64,000 nucleotides of DNA from JBLNDJ01 sp050261515 (GCA_050261515.1 JBLNDJ010000060.1:248001-312000); one strand, 5' to 3'. Positions 1 through 7,857 are shown, counted from the first letter of the stretch. The notes: generated from the sequence alone by a model not told the origin. Program-made: numbers and translations.

Positions 1-1
1 G

Positions 2-61
2 GACATCGCATCTGCGGACCGGATATTCATCGTGAAAAATGGACGAACCGCGGGCGGGTAG
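2..61 (+). CDS. 3' end of a probable ABC transporter ATP-binding protein (partial)
   Basis: Frame 2 is open from the window edge and ends at the TAG at 59-61. The 19 residues read ...ADRIFIVKNGRTAGG, which resembles the end of an ABC ATPase domain, where a D-R-hydrophobic-x-V-x-x-G-R stretch follows the H-loop. Only the tail is present, so substrate and family cannot be named. It lies on the opposite strand from the Wzt-like ATPase further right and is not obviously part of that locus. The call rests on a short motif and could be chance. Confidence 0.4.
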   Translation, partial: DIASADRIFIVKNGRTAGG

Positions 62-150
62 CTGCTTGAATGTTAACACTTCTCAAGGATCTGTGTAAAC
101 GACTTTTCCCGTATTGGGCGCGTCCTATTGGTATCATCATGGAACTGGTT

Positions 151-663
151 ATGAAGTCCCTCGCCGCCCTGCTCGTTGCCGCCTCCGCGCTTGCCGCCGC
201 GCCGAATCCCCCGCAAGTCGCTCAGGTCCGCACCGTGTACCTTCTGCCGATGACGAACGGCCTCGACCAGTACCTGGCGAACCGCCTCACCAACCTCGGC
301 GTCGTACAGGTAGTGACCGACCCGGCGAAGGCCGATGCCGTCCTGACCGATTCGCTCGGGGCCGCTTTCGAGAACCGCCTCGACGCGCTTTTCCCGGCAC
401 CCCCGCCGCCCGCGCCTGAAAAGGACAAGGCCGACAAGAAAGACGCCGGCAAATCCACGGCGGATTCAACAATGAAGGGCGACACGGCCACCCGTGTTTC
501 TTCGCTGCACCGCGGCAAGGGCACTGTGTTCCTGGTGGATTCGCACAGCCGCGTCGTGCTGTGGTCGGTCTACGACCGGCCGAAAAATACAAAATCGGCC
601 GAGCTCGACCGGACGGCCGAGCGCATCGCCGGACGGATCAAGCGGGCGATGAAAGGCAAGTAA
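151..663 (+). CDS. Small exported protein of unknown function
   Basis: A 170-residue protein that begins with a signal peptide (MKSLAALLVAASALAAAP). I preferred the ATG at 151 because it gives a compact signal sequence; an in-frame ATG at 139 adds four residues. The mature part has an alpha/beta-looking segment (VRTVYLLPM, VVQVVTDPAKADAVL), a low-complexity Pro/Lys/Asp linker around residues 85-115, and a beta segment (GTVFLVDSHSRVVLWSVYDRP). The pattern, in which a value is computed and checked against a default, resembles small periplasmic or lipoprotein components, but I do not recognise a family. Its last 26 bp overlap the tail of the convergent glycosyltransferase gene. Confidence 0.65.
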   Translation: MKSLAALLVAASALAAAPNPPQVAQVRTVYLLPMTNGLDQYLANRLTNLGVVQVVTDPAKADAVLTDSLGAAFENRLDALFPAPPPPAPEKDKADKKDAGKSTADSTMKGDTATRVSSLHRGKGTVFLVDSHSRVVLWSVYDRPKNTKSAELDRTAERIAGRIKRAMKGK

Positions 664-2968
664 CGCCGCGTTTTTCCGCGATCGCCTCGCGGTAGCTCTC
701 GACCAGCCTGCCTGTGAGGGCGCGCGCATCCCAGTTCGTCTCCACCTCGCGCCGCGCCCGCCGCGCCATTTCGCGAGCAGCCGCGGGGGCCTCGAACAGA
801 TCGAGAATCTTTCGGGCGAAACCGGCGGGATCGTCCGCCAGCATGCAGAACTCCCCGTCCTTCCGCGCCAGGCCCTCGGCGCCAAGAGACGTCGAGACCA
901 CCGGAATCCCCGAGGCGAAGGCCTCGAGCAGTTTCACCCGGACCCCCGAGCCGCTCAGCACAGGGCACACGAACACCGAGTAGCGGGACAGCGGCTCGCG
1001 CACGTCTTCGACGAATCCGCGGAATTCCAGGGCCGGAGAGTCCGGCAGCTTGTGGCTCGCCGGCATCTCGGAGCCGGCCACGACCAGGCGCGCCCGAGGG
1101 CATCCGGCGACGACGAGCGGCAGCACCTCGGCCGCGAACCACTCGAGCGCCGAGAGATTTGGAAGATGTCGGAAGCTGCCGAGGAACAGCATCGTGAATG
1201 GCTCGCGGGCGTCCGCGCCGAAGCAGTAGCTGGAGACATCCACGCACGCCCGCAGTCCGGTCTGCACCCGCGGAGCCAAGGCGGGCAGGAACGAGAGCAG
1301 GTAGTCGCGGTTCTCCTCCGTGCAGACCTGTATGCGGTCCATCGCGGGCAACATCCGAAGCTCGTACCGCAGCGCGCGCAAATACTCGAGGGCCGCCCGC
1401 CCGCTGCGCGTTTCCTTCAGGCCGCGCGCGATCGACTGGAAGTAGATGTCGTGCTCGAAGAGAATGCTCGGGATGCGCTCGAAGCGCCCGGCGTATTGGG
1501 CCAGCGGTGTGTAGTCGAGCTGAAGTACGTCGATGGAGTGGGTGTAGATCTGGCGGTGCACGAGCCATTCGAGATCGTCGCTGGCGAACTCGCGGACCGC
1601 GCTCGGAACCAGCGTTCCCAACAGCCGCCGCTTGACGCCGTTGCGAACGAGAAACTCGGCCGATGCGCAAGAGGCGGCTAGCTCGGCCTGCGCCTCGAGC
1701 TGATCGGCGCGGTCGAGCATCGAGATCAGATGCACGTCGCACCGGCGCGTAAGCTCGCGGAGCGTTGCGTTCATGAACACGGCGCCGCCGTGCACCGGAG
1801 GCGAAATGGGGTAAGGCGAAAGGAAGAGCACGCGCAGGCGCTCGGGCATCTCGCCCGCCGGCGCGAGAAAGCGGTCGCGGAAATATCCGCCCAGCGGCCG
1901 CCGGAGCGCTTCGGTGTCGGAGACGAGAGCGAGCGCCCGCGCGCGCCGGCGCGACCTGAGCGCCTGCGGAAGCTGCATGAAGGCGCGCCACAGGCCCGCG
2001 GCATTTCCACGCGTGGGCGCGTCGCCGAACACGGCGCTCAACAGGACATCGGCCAGGGCGAAAACAAAGTGGCTCGCGAGGCGGCGCCCTTCGTGGATGT
2101 TCTTCCAGGCGAACAGGACGAAGTTCTTTTTGTAGACGGCCGCGATCCGCGCGGCGCTGAAATGCCGGCCGATCGTGCCGCGGTGCTCGTGATAAACGAT
2201 GCTGCGCGGCTGATAGAGCACCTGCCATCCGCGTTTCCAGGCCATGTAGCCTAGATCGGTGTCCTCGAGATAGAACGGCGCGAGCAGCGGGTCGAAGCCG
2301 CCGAGCTCGAGAAACTTCCTGCGGTCGAACGCGCTCGAGCCCCCGCCTGCGTAGAAGCACGGAAACGGCTCGCGCACCTCGGGGTCGATCCGGTGCCGTA
2401 CGCGAAGCGCGCCCTCGCGCCACGCGGCCTGCGTCAGCCCGGTTTCTTCGCGCTTGCGCTCCGGGTCGCTCAAGAAGATCTGGCAGGTGACGGCGAACAC
2501 GCGCGGGTCTCGAAAACCCTCGAGCAGCGGAGCGAGGAAGCCCCGGTCCACGCGCATGTCGCTGTTCAACAGGACCACGATGTCGTTTGCCGCCGCACGG
2601 AACCCGGCGTTCGAGCCGCCGCCGAAGCCGAGGTTCTTGTCGAGCGCCAGAAGCCGCACCTCGGGAAAGTTCTCGCGCACAAACGCGGCGCTGCCGTCCT
2701 CGGAGCCGTTATCGACGACGATGACTTCATTGGCGGGATTGCCGTCGATGGCCGCGATCACCGAGGGCAGGTACTTTTCGAGCAGGTCGCGGCCGTTCCA
2801 GTTCGGGATGACGACGCTCGCGGCGGTCCGGTTGGGCAGCGTGTCCACGGGCCGCTTCCGGCGGAGTCCGGCCAGCGCGGCCAGATCGGCGATAGCGATG
2901 GCTGCCCACGCAATCAGGATAAGGATCGGGCTCAGCAGCAGAAGAGGCAGCGAGCGCAGGAAGTTCAT
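638..2968 (-). CDS. Bifunctional glycosyltransferase, GT2-GT4 fusion
   Basis: A 776-residue protein. Residues 5-35 form a hydrophobic anchor. Residues 50-250 are a GT2 (GT-A fold) domain with SVVIPNWNG at the nucleotide-binding start, NSD at 135-137 as the metal-binding motif and an EDTDLG acceptor loop at 235-240, as in rhamnosyl- and galactofuranosyl-type transferases. From about residue 378 (RVLFLSPYPISPPVHGG) to the end is a GT4 (GT-B) domain with SGSGVRVKLLEAFASG near its C-terminus. The protein probably adds two sugars of a surface polysaccharide at the inner membrane. It lies 7 bp downstream of the methyltransferase gene and is probably co-transcribed with it and the ABC ATPase. Donor sugars cannot be read from sequence. 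Confidence 0.85.
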   Translation of the reverse strand: MNFLRSLPLLLLSPILILIAWAAIAIADLAALAGLRRKRPVDTLPNRTAASVVIPNWNGRDLLEKYLPSVIAAIDGNPANEVIVVDNGSEDGSAAFVRENFPEVRLLALDKNLGFGGGSNAGFRAAANDIVVLLNSDMRVDRGFLAPLLEGFRDPRVFAVTCQIFLSDPERKREETGLTQAAWREGALRVRHRIDPEVREPFPCFYAGGGSSAFDRRKFLELGGFDPLLAPFYLEDTDLGYMAWKRGWQVLYQPRSIVYHEHRGTIGRHFSAARIAAVYKKNFVLFAWKNIHEGRRLASHFVFALADVLLSAVFGDAPTRGNAAGLWRAFMQLPQALRSRRRARALALVSDTEALRRPLGGYFRDRFLAPAGEMPERLRVLFLSPYPISPPVHGGAVFMNATLRELTRRCDVHLISMLDRADQLEAQAELAASCASAEFLVRNGVKRRLLGTLVPSAVREFASDDLEWLVHRQIYTHSIDVLQLDYTPLAQYAGRFERIPSILFEHDIYFQSIARGLKETRSGRAALEYLRALRYELRMLPAMDRIQVCTEENRDYLLSFLPALAPRVQTGLRACVDVSSYCFGADAREPFTMLFLGSFRHLPNLSALEWFAAEVLPLVVAGCPRARLVVAGSEMPASHKLPDSPALEFRGFVEDVREPLSRYSVFVCPVLSGSGVRVKLLEAFASGIPVVSTSLGAEGLARKDGEFCMLADDPAGFARKILDLFEAPAAAREMARRARREVETNWDARALTGRLVESYREAIAEKRGVTCLSSPA

Positions 2969-2975
2969 CGCCGGG

Positions 2976-3977
2976 TCAGATGCGCGGTCCGACGCCCAGG
3001 GCCTTGGCGACTTTCACCACGCGCATCGAGCGGATTGCGTTGAGCTTCGCCTCCAGCCCGAGGGCCCACGCATTCTTCTCCTCCACCTCTTCCTGCAACT
3101 GGACGATGCGCGCCCGTGCGGCTGTGAGCTGGTTGTCGAGATCGCCGGCCCATCGGTTGCTGTCATCGAGTTCGTTTTTTTGCGCCCGGAACAGATCGAC
3201 CAGTTCCTGTTTTTCCGCGCGAAGGCGGCGGACGTCGGCTTCGAGCTTGTCGATGTGCAGCTCGCGCTCGCGGAGGACGTTGGCCGTCGTGGGGACATAA
3301 AGAAAAGGTTGCGGCGCGGCCGAACAGACCGCGAGGAAGAAGTGCGCGGTGGCCGGGTCCACGGCGTGGGGGGGCATGCAGAGCTCGGGAGCGCGGTCTT
3401 CGGCGGCCCCCACGCGTTCGAAGGCGATCGCGCCTGCGTGATTTTGCGTGTAGAGCGCCACCTCCGGGAACAGCGCCTTCAGTTCGGAGGCGAATTCATC
3501 GAACGTGAATTCGTGAACGTGGTACGGGTTCGGACCGCTCTCGCGCCGCGTGTCGGCGTAGTAGTCCTTATTGGGCGTCGAGATAACCAGAACGCCGCCC
3601 GGGACCAGCACGCGCCGGGCTTCGCGGAGGAACTCCTGCCATTCCGGGATATGCTCGATGACCTCAAAAACGACAGCCACGTCGATGCTCGCATCGGCGA
3701 GCGGAAGCGCCGCGCACGAGGCGGTCAGGTGCGTGATGTTCGGACGGCAATACTCCGCGCGCGCCTCGCGGACCGCGTCTCCCGCGATGTCGAGCGCGAC
3801 GACGGCTCGCGCCGTCCGGGCGAGTTCGGCCGACCCGTAGCCGCTGCCGCAACCCGCGTCGAGCACGCGCTTTCCGGCCGTAAGCCGCGAAGCGAACGCA
3901 TACCGCGCGACGTGCTCGTTCCAAAGGTCCACATCGACCTGGCCCGGAACGACGCGCTCTCCGGTGAACTCAATCAA
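2976..3977 (-). CDS. Class I SAM methyltransferase with C-terminal coiled coil
   Basis: A 333-residue protein. The methyltransferase domain spans about residues 25-180, with SAM motif I VLDAGCGSGYGSAEL at 38-52, the acidic LPLADASIDV region at 91-100 and EVIEHIPEW at 105-113. Residues 235-314 form a charged heptad-rich coiled coil holding two spaced copies of a W-A-x-x-L element (NRWAGDLDNQL, NAWALGLEAKL). The first 8 bp overlap the end of the ABC ATPase gene, so translation is coupled. Methyltransferases with coiled coils, such as WbdD in E. coli O9a, cap the growing O-polysaccharide and set its length. That role is inferred here from architecture and neighbours; no kinase domain like that of WbdD is present. 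Confidence 0.85.
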   Translation of the reverse strand: MIEFTGERVVPGQVDVDLWNEHVARYAFASRLTAGKRVLDAGCGSGYGSAELARTARAVVALDIAGDAVREARAEYCRPNITHLTASCAALPLADASIDVAVVFEVIEHIPEWQEFLREARRVLVPGGVLVISTPNKDYYADTRRESGPNPYHVHEFTFDEFASELKALFPEVALYTQNHAGAIAFERVGAAEDRAPELCMPPHAVDPATAHFFLAVCSAAPQPFLYVPTTANVLRERELHIDKLEADVRRLRAEKQELVDLFRAQKNELDDSNRWAGDLDNQLTAARARIVQLQEEVEEKNAWALGLEAKLNAIRSMRVVKVAKALGVGPRI

Positions 3978-5499
3978 CGCCGGCCTCCAATTCCACGCGG
4001 CATGGCAGATGCAGATAGCCGTAGACCTGCGCCTCCCCGCCGCCGATCTGCACAGTGACGGCGTTGTCGATCCAGTCGCTGGCCGCCTCCGCCGCGTTCC
4101 CCGACTCCCTAATCGTCACCGACTCGGCCGCGCCCCCCTGCTCCCTAATCCCCACCGGGTCCACCGCGTCCCCCTGCTCCCTAACCCCCACCGGGTCCGC
4201 CGCGTCCCCCTGCTCCCTAACCCCCACCGGGTCGGCGGCGTCCCGCCGCTCACAAATCCCCGCCGGGTCCGCCGCGTCGCCCTGCTCCCTGATTCCCGTC
4301 GAGTCGGCCGCGTCCCCCTGCTTCCTGATTCCCGTCGAGTCGGCCGCGTCCCCCTGCTTCCTGATCCCCGCCGGGTTCGCCGCGTCCCGCCGCTCCCAAA
4401 TCCCCGCCGAAAACGAGAAGAATGCCGGGTAGAGATCGGGCAGGTCAAGGTTGAAATCGACCGTGCAGACATCGCCGGGCTCCATGGCCGGCAGAAGAAC
4501 GTGTTCCCGATCGGTGTCCGAGCCGGCGAAGTCGATCCCGAGATGATTGCGGAGCGTGAAGCCGACCACCGGGTGCGCGAGGCGCGCGTTGGCGCGCGCG
4601 CTGATGCGAACCAGAGCGCGCGTCAAGGGCTGTAGCAGCGCGGCCGGGCGTCCCTGATCGTCGAGTACCGCGACGCCGATTATTTCGGCGCGGCCGTCTC
4701 CGTGCCGGTGATCGACGTTCGGGATGCCCTCGACGTACGCGGGCTTCGCCACCGGTGCGGGGGCGTCTTTTTCGGCCATCGCTTGCAGGTAGTCAGACAC
4801 GACGGTCTCGGTATCGCCCAGGCAGCGAATGCGACCTTTCTCGAGCCAGAGCGTGCGGTCGCCGATCGCTTTCACGTCGCCGATGGAATGGGACACGAAG
4901 ACAATCGTAACTCCTGCGGCGCGCAGTTCGTGCACCCGTCGGAGGCAGCGCTGGCGGAAGTAGGCGTCGCCGACCGACAGCGCCTCGTCGACGAGAAGAA
5001 TCTCGGGGTCCGCATGGATCGCGACCGAGAAGGCGAGCCGGACTACCATGCCACTCGAGTACGTCTTGACCGACCGGTTCATGAATTCGCCGATTTCGGC
5101 AAAGCTTTCGATGCTGGGATATTTTGCGTCGATTTCGCGCGTTGAAAAGCCCAAAATGGCACCATTCAGGTACACATTTTCGCGTCCTGTGAACTCAGGA
5201 TTGAAGCCCGAGCCGAGTTCGAGGAGCGCCGAAACGCGCCCGGCAACCTCAACCGAGCCGCTGGTTGGCCGCAGGATCCCCGCAATGAGCTGAAGCAAAG
5301 TGCTTTTGCCTGAGCCGTTCTCGCCGATGATGCAGAAAACCTCGCCCTTGTCGATCGACAGGGAGACATCATCAAGCGCGCGGAATTCGCGGTGGTAAGA
5401 CTTGCGCTGTAGGGCAGCGAGTTCCTTCAAGCGGTCGCCGGCGGAGTGGTAAACGGCGTAGCTCTTCGAAACGGAGTGGAACTCGACAGCGTGCACCAC
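3970..5499 (-). CDS. Wzt-like polysaccharide export ABC ATPase with repeat-expanded glycan-binding domain
   Basis: A 509-residue protein. Residues 1-240 are an ABC ATPase of the O-antigen/teichoic acid export type: Walker A GENGSGKST at 59-67, signature YSSGM at 147-151, Walker B ILLVDEAL at 167-174 and the H-loop His at 204. Residues 265-509 match the Wzt C-terminal carbohydrate-binding domain. Between the strands FFSFSAGIWE and SDWIDNAVTVQI that domain carries nine 12-residue tandem repeats (366-473). The start read is GTG at 5499; a second GTG follows at once and no Shine-Dalgarno is visible. No Wzm permease gene lies beside it, although the pair normally works together, so the partner must be elsewhere. 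Confidence 0.85.
   Translation of the reverse strand: MVHAVEFHSVSKSYAVYHSAGDRLKELAALQRKSYHREFRALDDVSLSIDKGEVFCIIGENGSGKSTLLQLIAGILRPTSGSVEVAGRVSALLELGSGFNPEFTGRENVYLNGAILGFSTREIDAKYPSIESFAEIGEFMNRSVKTYSSGMVVRLAFSVAIHADPEILLVDEALSVGDAYFRQRCLRRVHELRAAGVTIVFVSHSIGDVKAIGDRTLWLEKGRIRCLGDTETVVSDYLQAMAEKDAPAPVAKPAYVEGIPNVDHRHGDGRAEIIGVAVLDDQGRPAALLQPLTRALVRISARANARLAHPVVGFTLRNHLGIDFAGSDTDREHVLLPAMEPGDVCTVDFNLDLPDLYPAFFSFSAGIWERRDAANPAGIRKQGDAADSTGIRKQGDAADSTGIREQGDAADPAGICERRDAADPVGVREQGDAADPVGVREQGDAVDPVGIREQGGAAESVTIRESGNAAEAASDWIDNAVTVQIGGGEAQVYGYLHLPCRVELEAGVD
4081..4404. repeat. Nine in-frame 36-bp tandem repeats within the Wzt-like gene
   Basis: Nine units of 36 bp (12 codons), each reading roughly GIREQGDAADPV on the minus strand. 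Units near 4281-4350 are almost identical at DNA level, while the outer units have diverged (GIWERRDAANPA at one end, TIRESGNAAEAA at the other). The first unit merges with the natural beta-strand sequence GIWE, so the array looks like an expansion of a native loop. Because 36 is a multiple of three, gain or loss of units keeps the frame. The periodicity also creates long spurious ORFs in other frames. Confidence 0.9.
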
Positions 5500-5853
5500 A
5501 TTAGGAGGCTAGCAAATACGAAGGGCGACCGCCGGCTCCCTGCTGGCGCGAACTGCGACGGCCGGATTCGTTCCGGTCGTGGCTCGCGACGCCTGGCTGT
5601 GTTTGCCCTCCAGCGGTGCACGTACCGCGACGCGCCGGACACAGGCTCCGGCGAACGTCTTTTAGGCTTTCAGCCAGTCAGCCGAGGAAGCAGGTAGTCG
5701 CCCACATGTGGACGTTCTATATGGACTTCCTCCTGTTTCTGACCACCGTCAACCCGGCAGCCATGTTGGTTTCCTCAATCGGAAACCGAAAGCCGTTTTT
5801 ACCGACTTCCAGCTTCACTATGCACCCAAAGCAGGGTTCTGTCAAGATGGACA

Positions 5854-5867
5854 TTAACAAATGTTAA
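5854..5867. promoter_or_regulatory. Perfect 6-2-6 palindrome upstream of tRNA-Met
   Basis: TTAACA-AA-TGTTAA is an exact palindrome in the AT-rich gap, 13 bp before a TTGACA hexamer. It could be an operator or chance in AT-rich DNA; no regulator is linked to it. Confidence 0.35.
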
Positions 5868-5874
5868 CCACACG

Positions 5875-5901
5875 TTGCAATTGACAAAAGGCGGGTAGAA
5901 T
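5875..5901 (+). promoter_or_regulatory. Probable promoter region of tRNA-Met
   Basis: TTGCAA (5875-5880) lies 15 bp before TAGAAT (5896-5901), which ends 19 bp before the tRNA. A perfect TTGACA lies at 5881-5886, but no good -10 hexamer lies 16-18 bp beyond it. A promoter is expected here, but the exact elements are ambiguous. Confidence 0.4.
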
Positions 5902-5920
5902 CAATACCCTGGATAGAAGC

Positions 5921-5997
5921 GCCGGTGTAGCTCAGTCGGTTAGAGCGTGGGTCTCATAATCCCAAGGTCGCTGGTTCGAGTCCAGCCGCCGGCACCA
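5921..5997 (+). tRNA. tRNA-Met (CAU anticodon)
   Basis: A full cloverleaf of 77 nt. The acceptor GCCGGTG pairs with CGCCGGC, with one G-U. The D arm GCTC...GAGC, the anticodon stem TGGGT/TCCCA around the loop CTCATAA, and a T arm GCTGG-TTCGAGT-CCAGC are all intact, and the 3' CCA is encoded. The loop context matches elongator tRNA-Met. The sequence alone does not strictly exclude the Ile2 type, whose CAU is modified to lysidine. The gene is convergent with parB, whose stop begins 8 bp away. Confidence 0.93.
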
Positions 5998-6004
5998 CCC
6001 CTGG

Positions 6005-6913
6005 TCAGGATTCCTTTTCGACGATCGCCGAGTAAATGCGATGCAGATCGTCTCCGGAATAGAACTCGATTTCGATGCGGCCGCGCTGCTCTGGCCGGCC
6101 GGTGATGCGGACGCGCGTTCCGAGGACGCGCTCGAGTTCCTGGATGGCGGCCTTCACGTTGGGATCGACCTGTTCGACCGGCGCAGGCTCGCGGGTCGTG
6201 GTCATCTTCTGAACGAGGCGCTCGACCTGGCGTACGGAGAGCCCCTGTGAGCTGGCCTTTTCGGCGACCTGGCGCTGCAACTCCTCGGTGGGAAGACCGA
6301 GAATGGCGCGGGCATGTCCCATGGAGAGGCGGTGCTCCGCCACGAGTTGCTGTACGTCGGCCGGGAGCTTCAGCAGACGCAGCATGTTGGTAATGGTGGT
6401 GCGGTCTTTGCCCGTCCGCCGCGCGATTTCGTCGTGGCTGAGGTGGAGGTCCTGGCTCAGGTGTTCGAAGGCATGTGCGACCTCGATAGCGTTGAGGTCC
6501 TCGCGCTGGATGTTTTCGATTAGGGCGATTTCCAGCAGGTGTTCGTCGGCGATGTCCTGAACAACGATGGGAACTTCCTCAACCCCGGCGATGCGTGCGG
6601 CGCGCCAGCGACGCTCTCCGGCAACGAGTTCGTAGCGCGCGCCGCGGGCGCGGACGACGAGGGGCTGGATGATGCCGTTGGCCTTGATCGAATCGGCGAG
6701 CTCCTGGAGACGCTCGGGTTGAAAGATGGTGCGCGGCTGAAGTGGGTTGGCGTCGATCAGCTCGATCGGGACGCGGGTGACGGTAGCAGCCGGAGCCGCA
6801 GCAGCCTGGGGCGCGAGAGGGGCGACGTCGGGCCGGGGTGCTGTCCTGTTGGTGAGGAGAGCCCCGAGGCCTCTACCGAGTGCCTTGCGTGGGTTGTCGG
6901 AGGGCTTGCTCAT
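6005..6913 (-). CDS. parB: Chromosome partitioning protein ParB
   Basis: A 302-residue ParB/Spo0J. After a variable 45-residue leader, the ParB/sulfiredoxin-like N-domain starts at about 46 and includes the PLQPR box (57-61) and the CTP-binding GERRWRAA box (99-106). A helix-turn-helix for parS binding lies near 155-180 (LSHDEIARRTGKDRTTITN), followed by a dimerisation tail. ParB loads as a CTP-dependent clamp at parS and spreads. It overlaps parA by 41 bp in a parA-parB operon, and parS sites lie just upstream of parA. Confidence 0.97.
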   Translation of the reverse strand: MSKPSDNPRKALGRGLGALLTNRTAPRPDVAPLAPQAAAAPAATVTRVPIELIDANPLQPRTIFQPERLQELADSIKANGIIQPLVVRARGARYELVAGERRWRAARIAGVEEVPIVVQDIADEHLLEIALIENIQREDLNAIEVAHAFEHLSQDLHLSHDEIARRTGKDRTTITNMLRLLKLPADVQQLVAEHRLSMGHARAILGLPTEELQRQVAEKASSQGLSVRQVERLVQKMTTTREPAPVEQVDPNVKAAIQELERVLGTRVRITGRPEQRGRIEIEFYSGDDLHRIYSAIVEKES

Positions 6914-7667
6914 TCTCCAGGATCTCCTTAGCTAGTTGAATGTAGCTCTCGGCGGCGCGGGAGCGAACGTCATAAACCAGAATGGGTTTGCCGTAACTGG
7001 GAGCTTCGGCAAGGCGAACGCTGCGGGGGATGATGGTGCGCAGGACATCGCTACCAAAGAATTCCCGAAGATCCTTCGCCACTTGCCGCGTGAGGTTGGT
7101 TCGCTCGTCGTACATGGTGAGGAGAATGCCCTGAATGCGGAGCGGATGGCCGAACCCGTCGCGGATGCGATCGATGGTGTCCATGAGTTCGGAGACGCCT
7201 TCGAGGGCGAAGAACTCGCATTGGATGGGCACGAGGACCGAGTCGGCGGCGAGCAGGGCGTTAAGGGTGAGGAGATCGAGGGCCGGGGGGCAGTCGATCA
7301 GGACGAAGTCGTACTTGTCGCGAAGCGTTTTGAGGCGTTCGCGGAGGCGGAATTCGCGTTCCGGGATATCGACGAGCTCGATATTAGCGCCGATCAGGTT
7401 CTTGTCGGCCGGAACGAGGTCGAGGCCTTCGAATCCCGTGGCGGCGACGGTAGCGGCAAGCTCCTGCTGCCCGAGAAGTGCGTCGTAGAGGGTAAGGGTT
7501 CCTTCCTCTTTCTGAACGCCGAGTCCGGTTGTCGTGTTGCCCTGTGGATCGGAATCAATCACGAGGACGCGAAGATCATTGGCTGCCAGCGAGGCACCGA
7601 GATTGATAGCGGTCGTGGTTTTGCCCACACCGCCCTTTTGGTTGGCTATAGCAATCACTCTTCCCAA
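6873..7667 (-). CDS. parA: Chromosome partitioning ATPase ParA (Soj)
   Basis: A 264-residue deviant Walker-A ATPase, with KGGVGKTTT at residues 11-19, DSDPQGN near 39-45 and DCPPALDLLT near 121-130. It lacks an N-terminal HTH, as is usual for chromosomal ParA. The start is TTG at 7667, supported by AAGGAG eight bases upstream; a GTG three codons later is a weaker alternative. ParA binds DNA in its ATP form and moves ParB-parS complexes. Its position beside parS and rsmG-mnmG suits a replication-origin region. Confidence 0.97.
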   Translation of the reverse strand: MGRVIAIANQKGGVGKTTTAINLGASLAANDLRVLVIDSDPQGNTTTGLGVQKEEGTLTLYDALLGQQELAATVAATGFEGLDLVPADKNLIGANIELVDIPEREFRLRERLKTLRDKYDFVLIDCPPALDLLTLNALLAADSVLVPIQCEFFALEGVSELMDTIDRIRDGFGHPLRIQGILLTMYDERTNLTRQVAKDLREFFGSDVLRTIIPRSVRLAEAPSYGKPILVYDVRSRAAESYIQLAKEILENEQALRQPTQGTR

Positions 7668-7725
7668 GGTGGGAGCTCCTTGCGGCGAGAAAATATGCTA
7701 CCACGGATCAGCTTGAGGATGTATA

Positions 7726-7741
7726 CGTTCCACGTGAAACG
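7726..7741. promoter_or_regulatory. parS: parS site 1
   Basis: CGTTCCACGTGAAACG, close to the bacterial parS consensus TGTTTCACGTGAAACA (13 of 16). It lies 59 bp upstream of parA. Confidence 0.85.
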
Positions 7742-7754
7742 TGGTGATTCTGAG

Positions 7755-7770
7755 TGTTCCACATGGAACT
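7755..7770. promoter_or_regulatory. parS: parS site 2 (variant core)
   Basis: TGTTCCACATGGAACT. The central CACGTG is replaced by CACATG, making this the most divergent of the five sites and perhaps weaker. Confidence 0.7.
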
Positions 7771-7787
7771 AGTGATTCCCCTGAGGT

Positions 7788-7803
7788 GGTTCCACGTGAA
7801 ACA
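7788..7803. promoter_or_regulatory. parS: parS site 3
   Basis: GGTTCCACGTGAAACA, with the full CACGTG core and inverted arms. Confidence 0.87.
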
Positions 7804-7822
7804 TCGTCATTCACGACAGTTG

Positions 7823-7838
7823 GGTTCCACGTGGAACA
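7823..7838. promoter_or_regulatory. parS: parS site 4
   Basis: GGTTCCACGTGGAACA, a near-perfect palindrome matching the known parS variant with TTCCACGTGGAA. Confidence 0.88.
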
Positions 7839-7857
7839 TCGTGATTCACTCGAGTTG

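Larger units (their letters stand above)
5500..5920. other. Gene-poor 420-bp intergenic region
   Basis: No convincing gene lies between the Wzt-like start and tRNA-Met. The stretch becomes AT-rich after about 5700, unlike its neighbours. A plus-strand frame after 5705 gives a short hydrophobic peptide (MWTFYMDFLLFLTTV...), but it has no ribosome-binding site and no family I recognise; it may be a remnant. The region should hold the leftward promoter of the glycan operon and the rightward tRNA promoter. Confidence 0.6.

Noticed and set aside
4081..4404. Possible CRISPR-like array
   Set aside because: Units are head to tail with no unique spacers and lie in frame inside a gene.
4055..4472. Repeat-rich frames on both strands in the Wzt repeat region
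   Set aside because: They arise because a 36-bp repeat keeps every frame open; only the minus-strand Wzt frame continues into conserved domains on both sides.
5616..5867. An 83-codon plus-strand ORF before tRNA-Met
   Set aside because: No ribosome-binding site, mixed Arg-rich and hydrophobic parts, and the tail lies in the tRNA promoter area; treated as non-coding.
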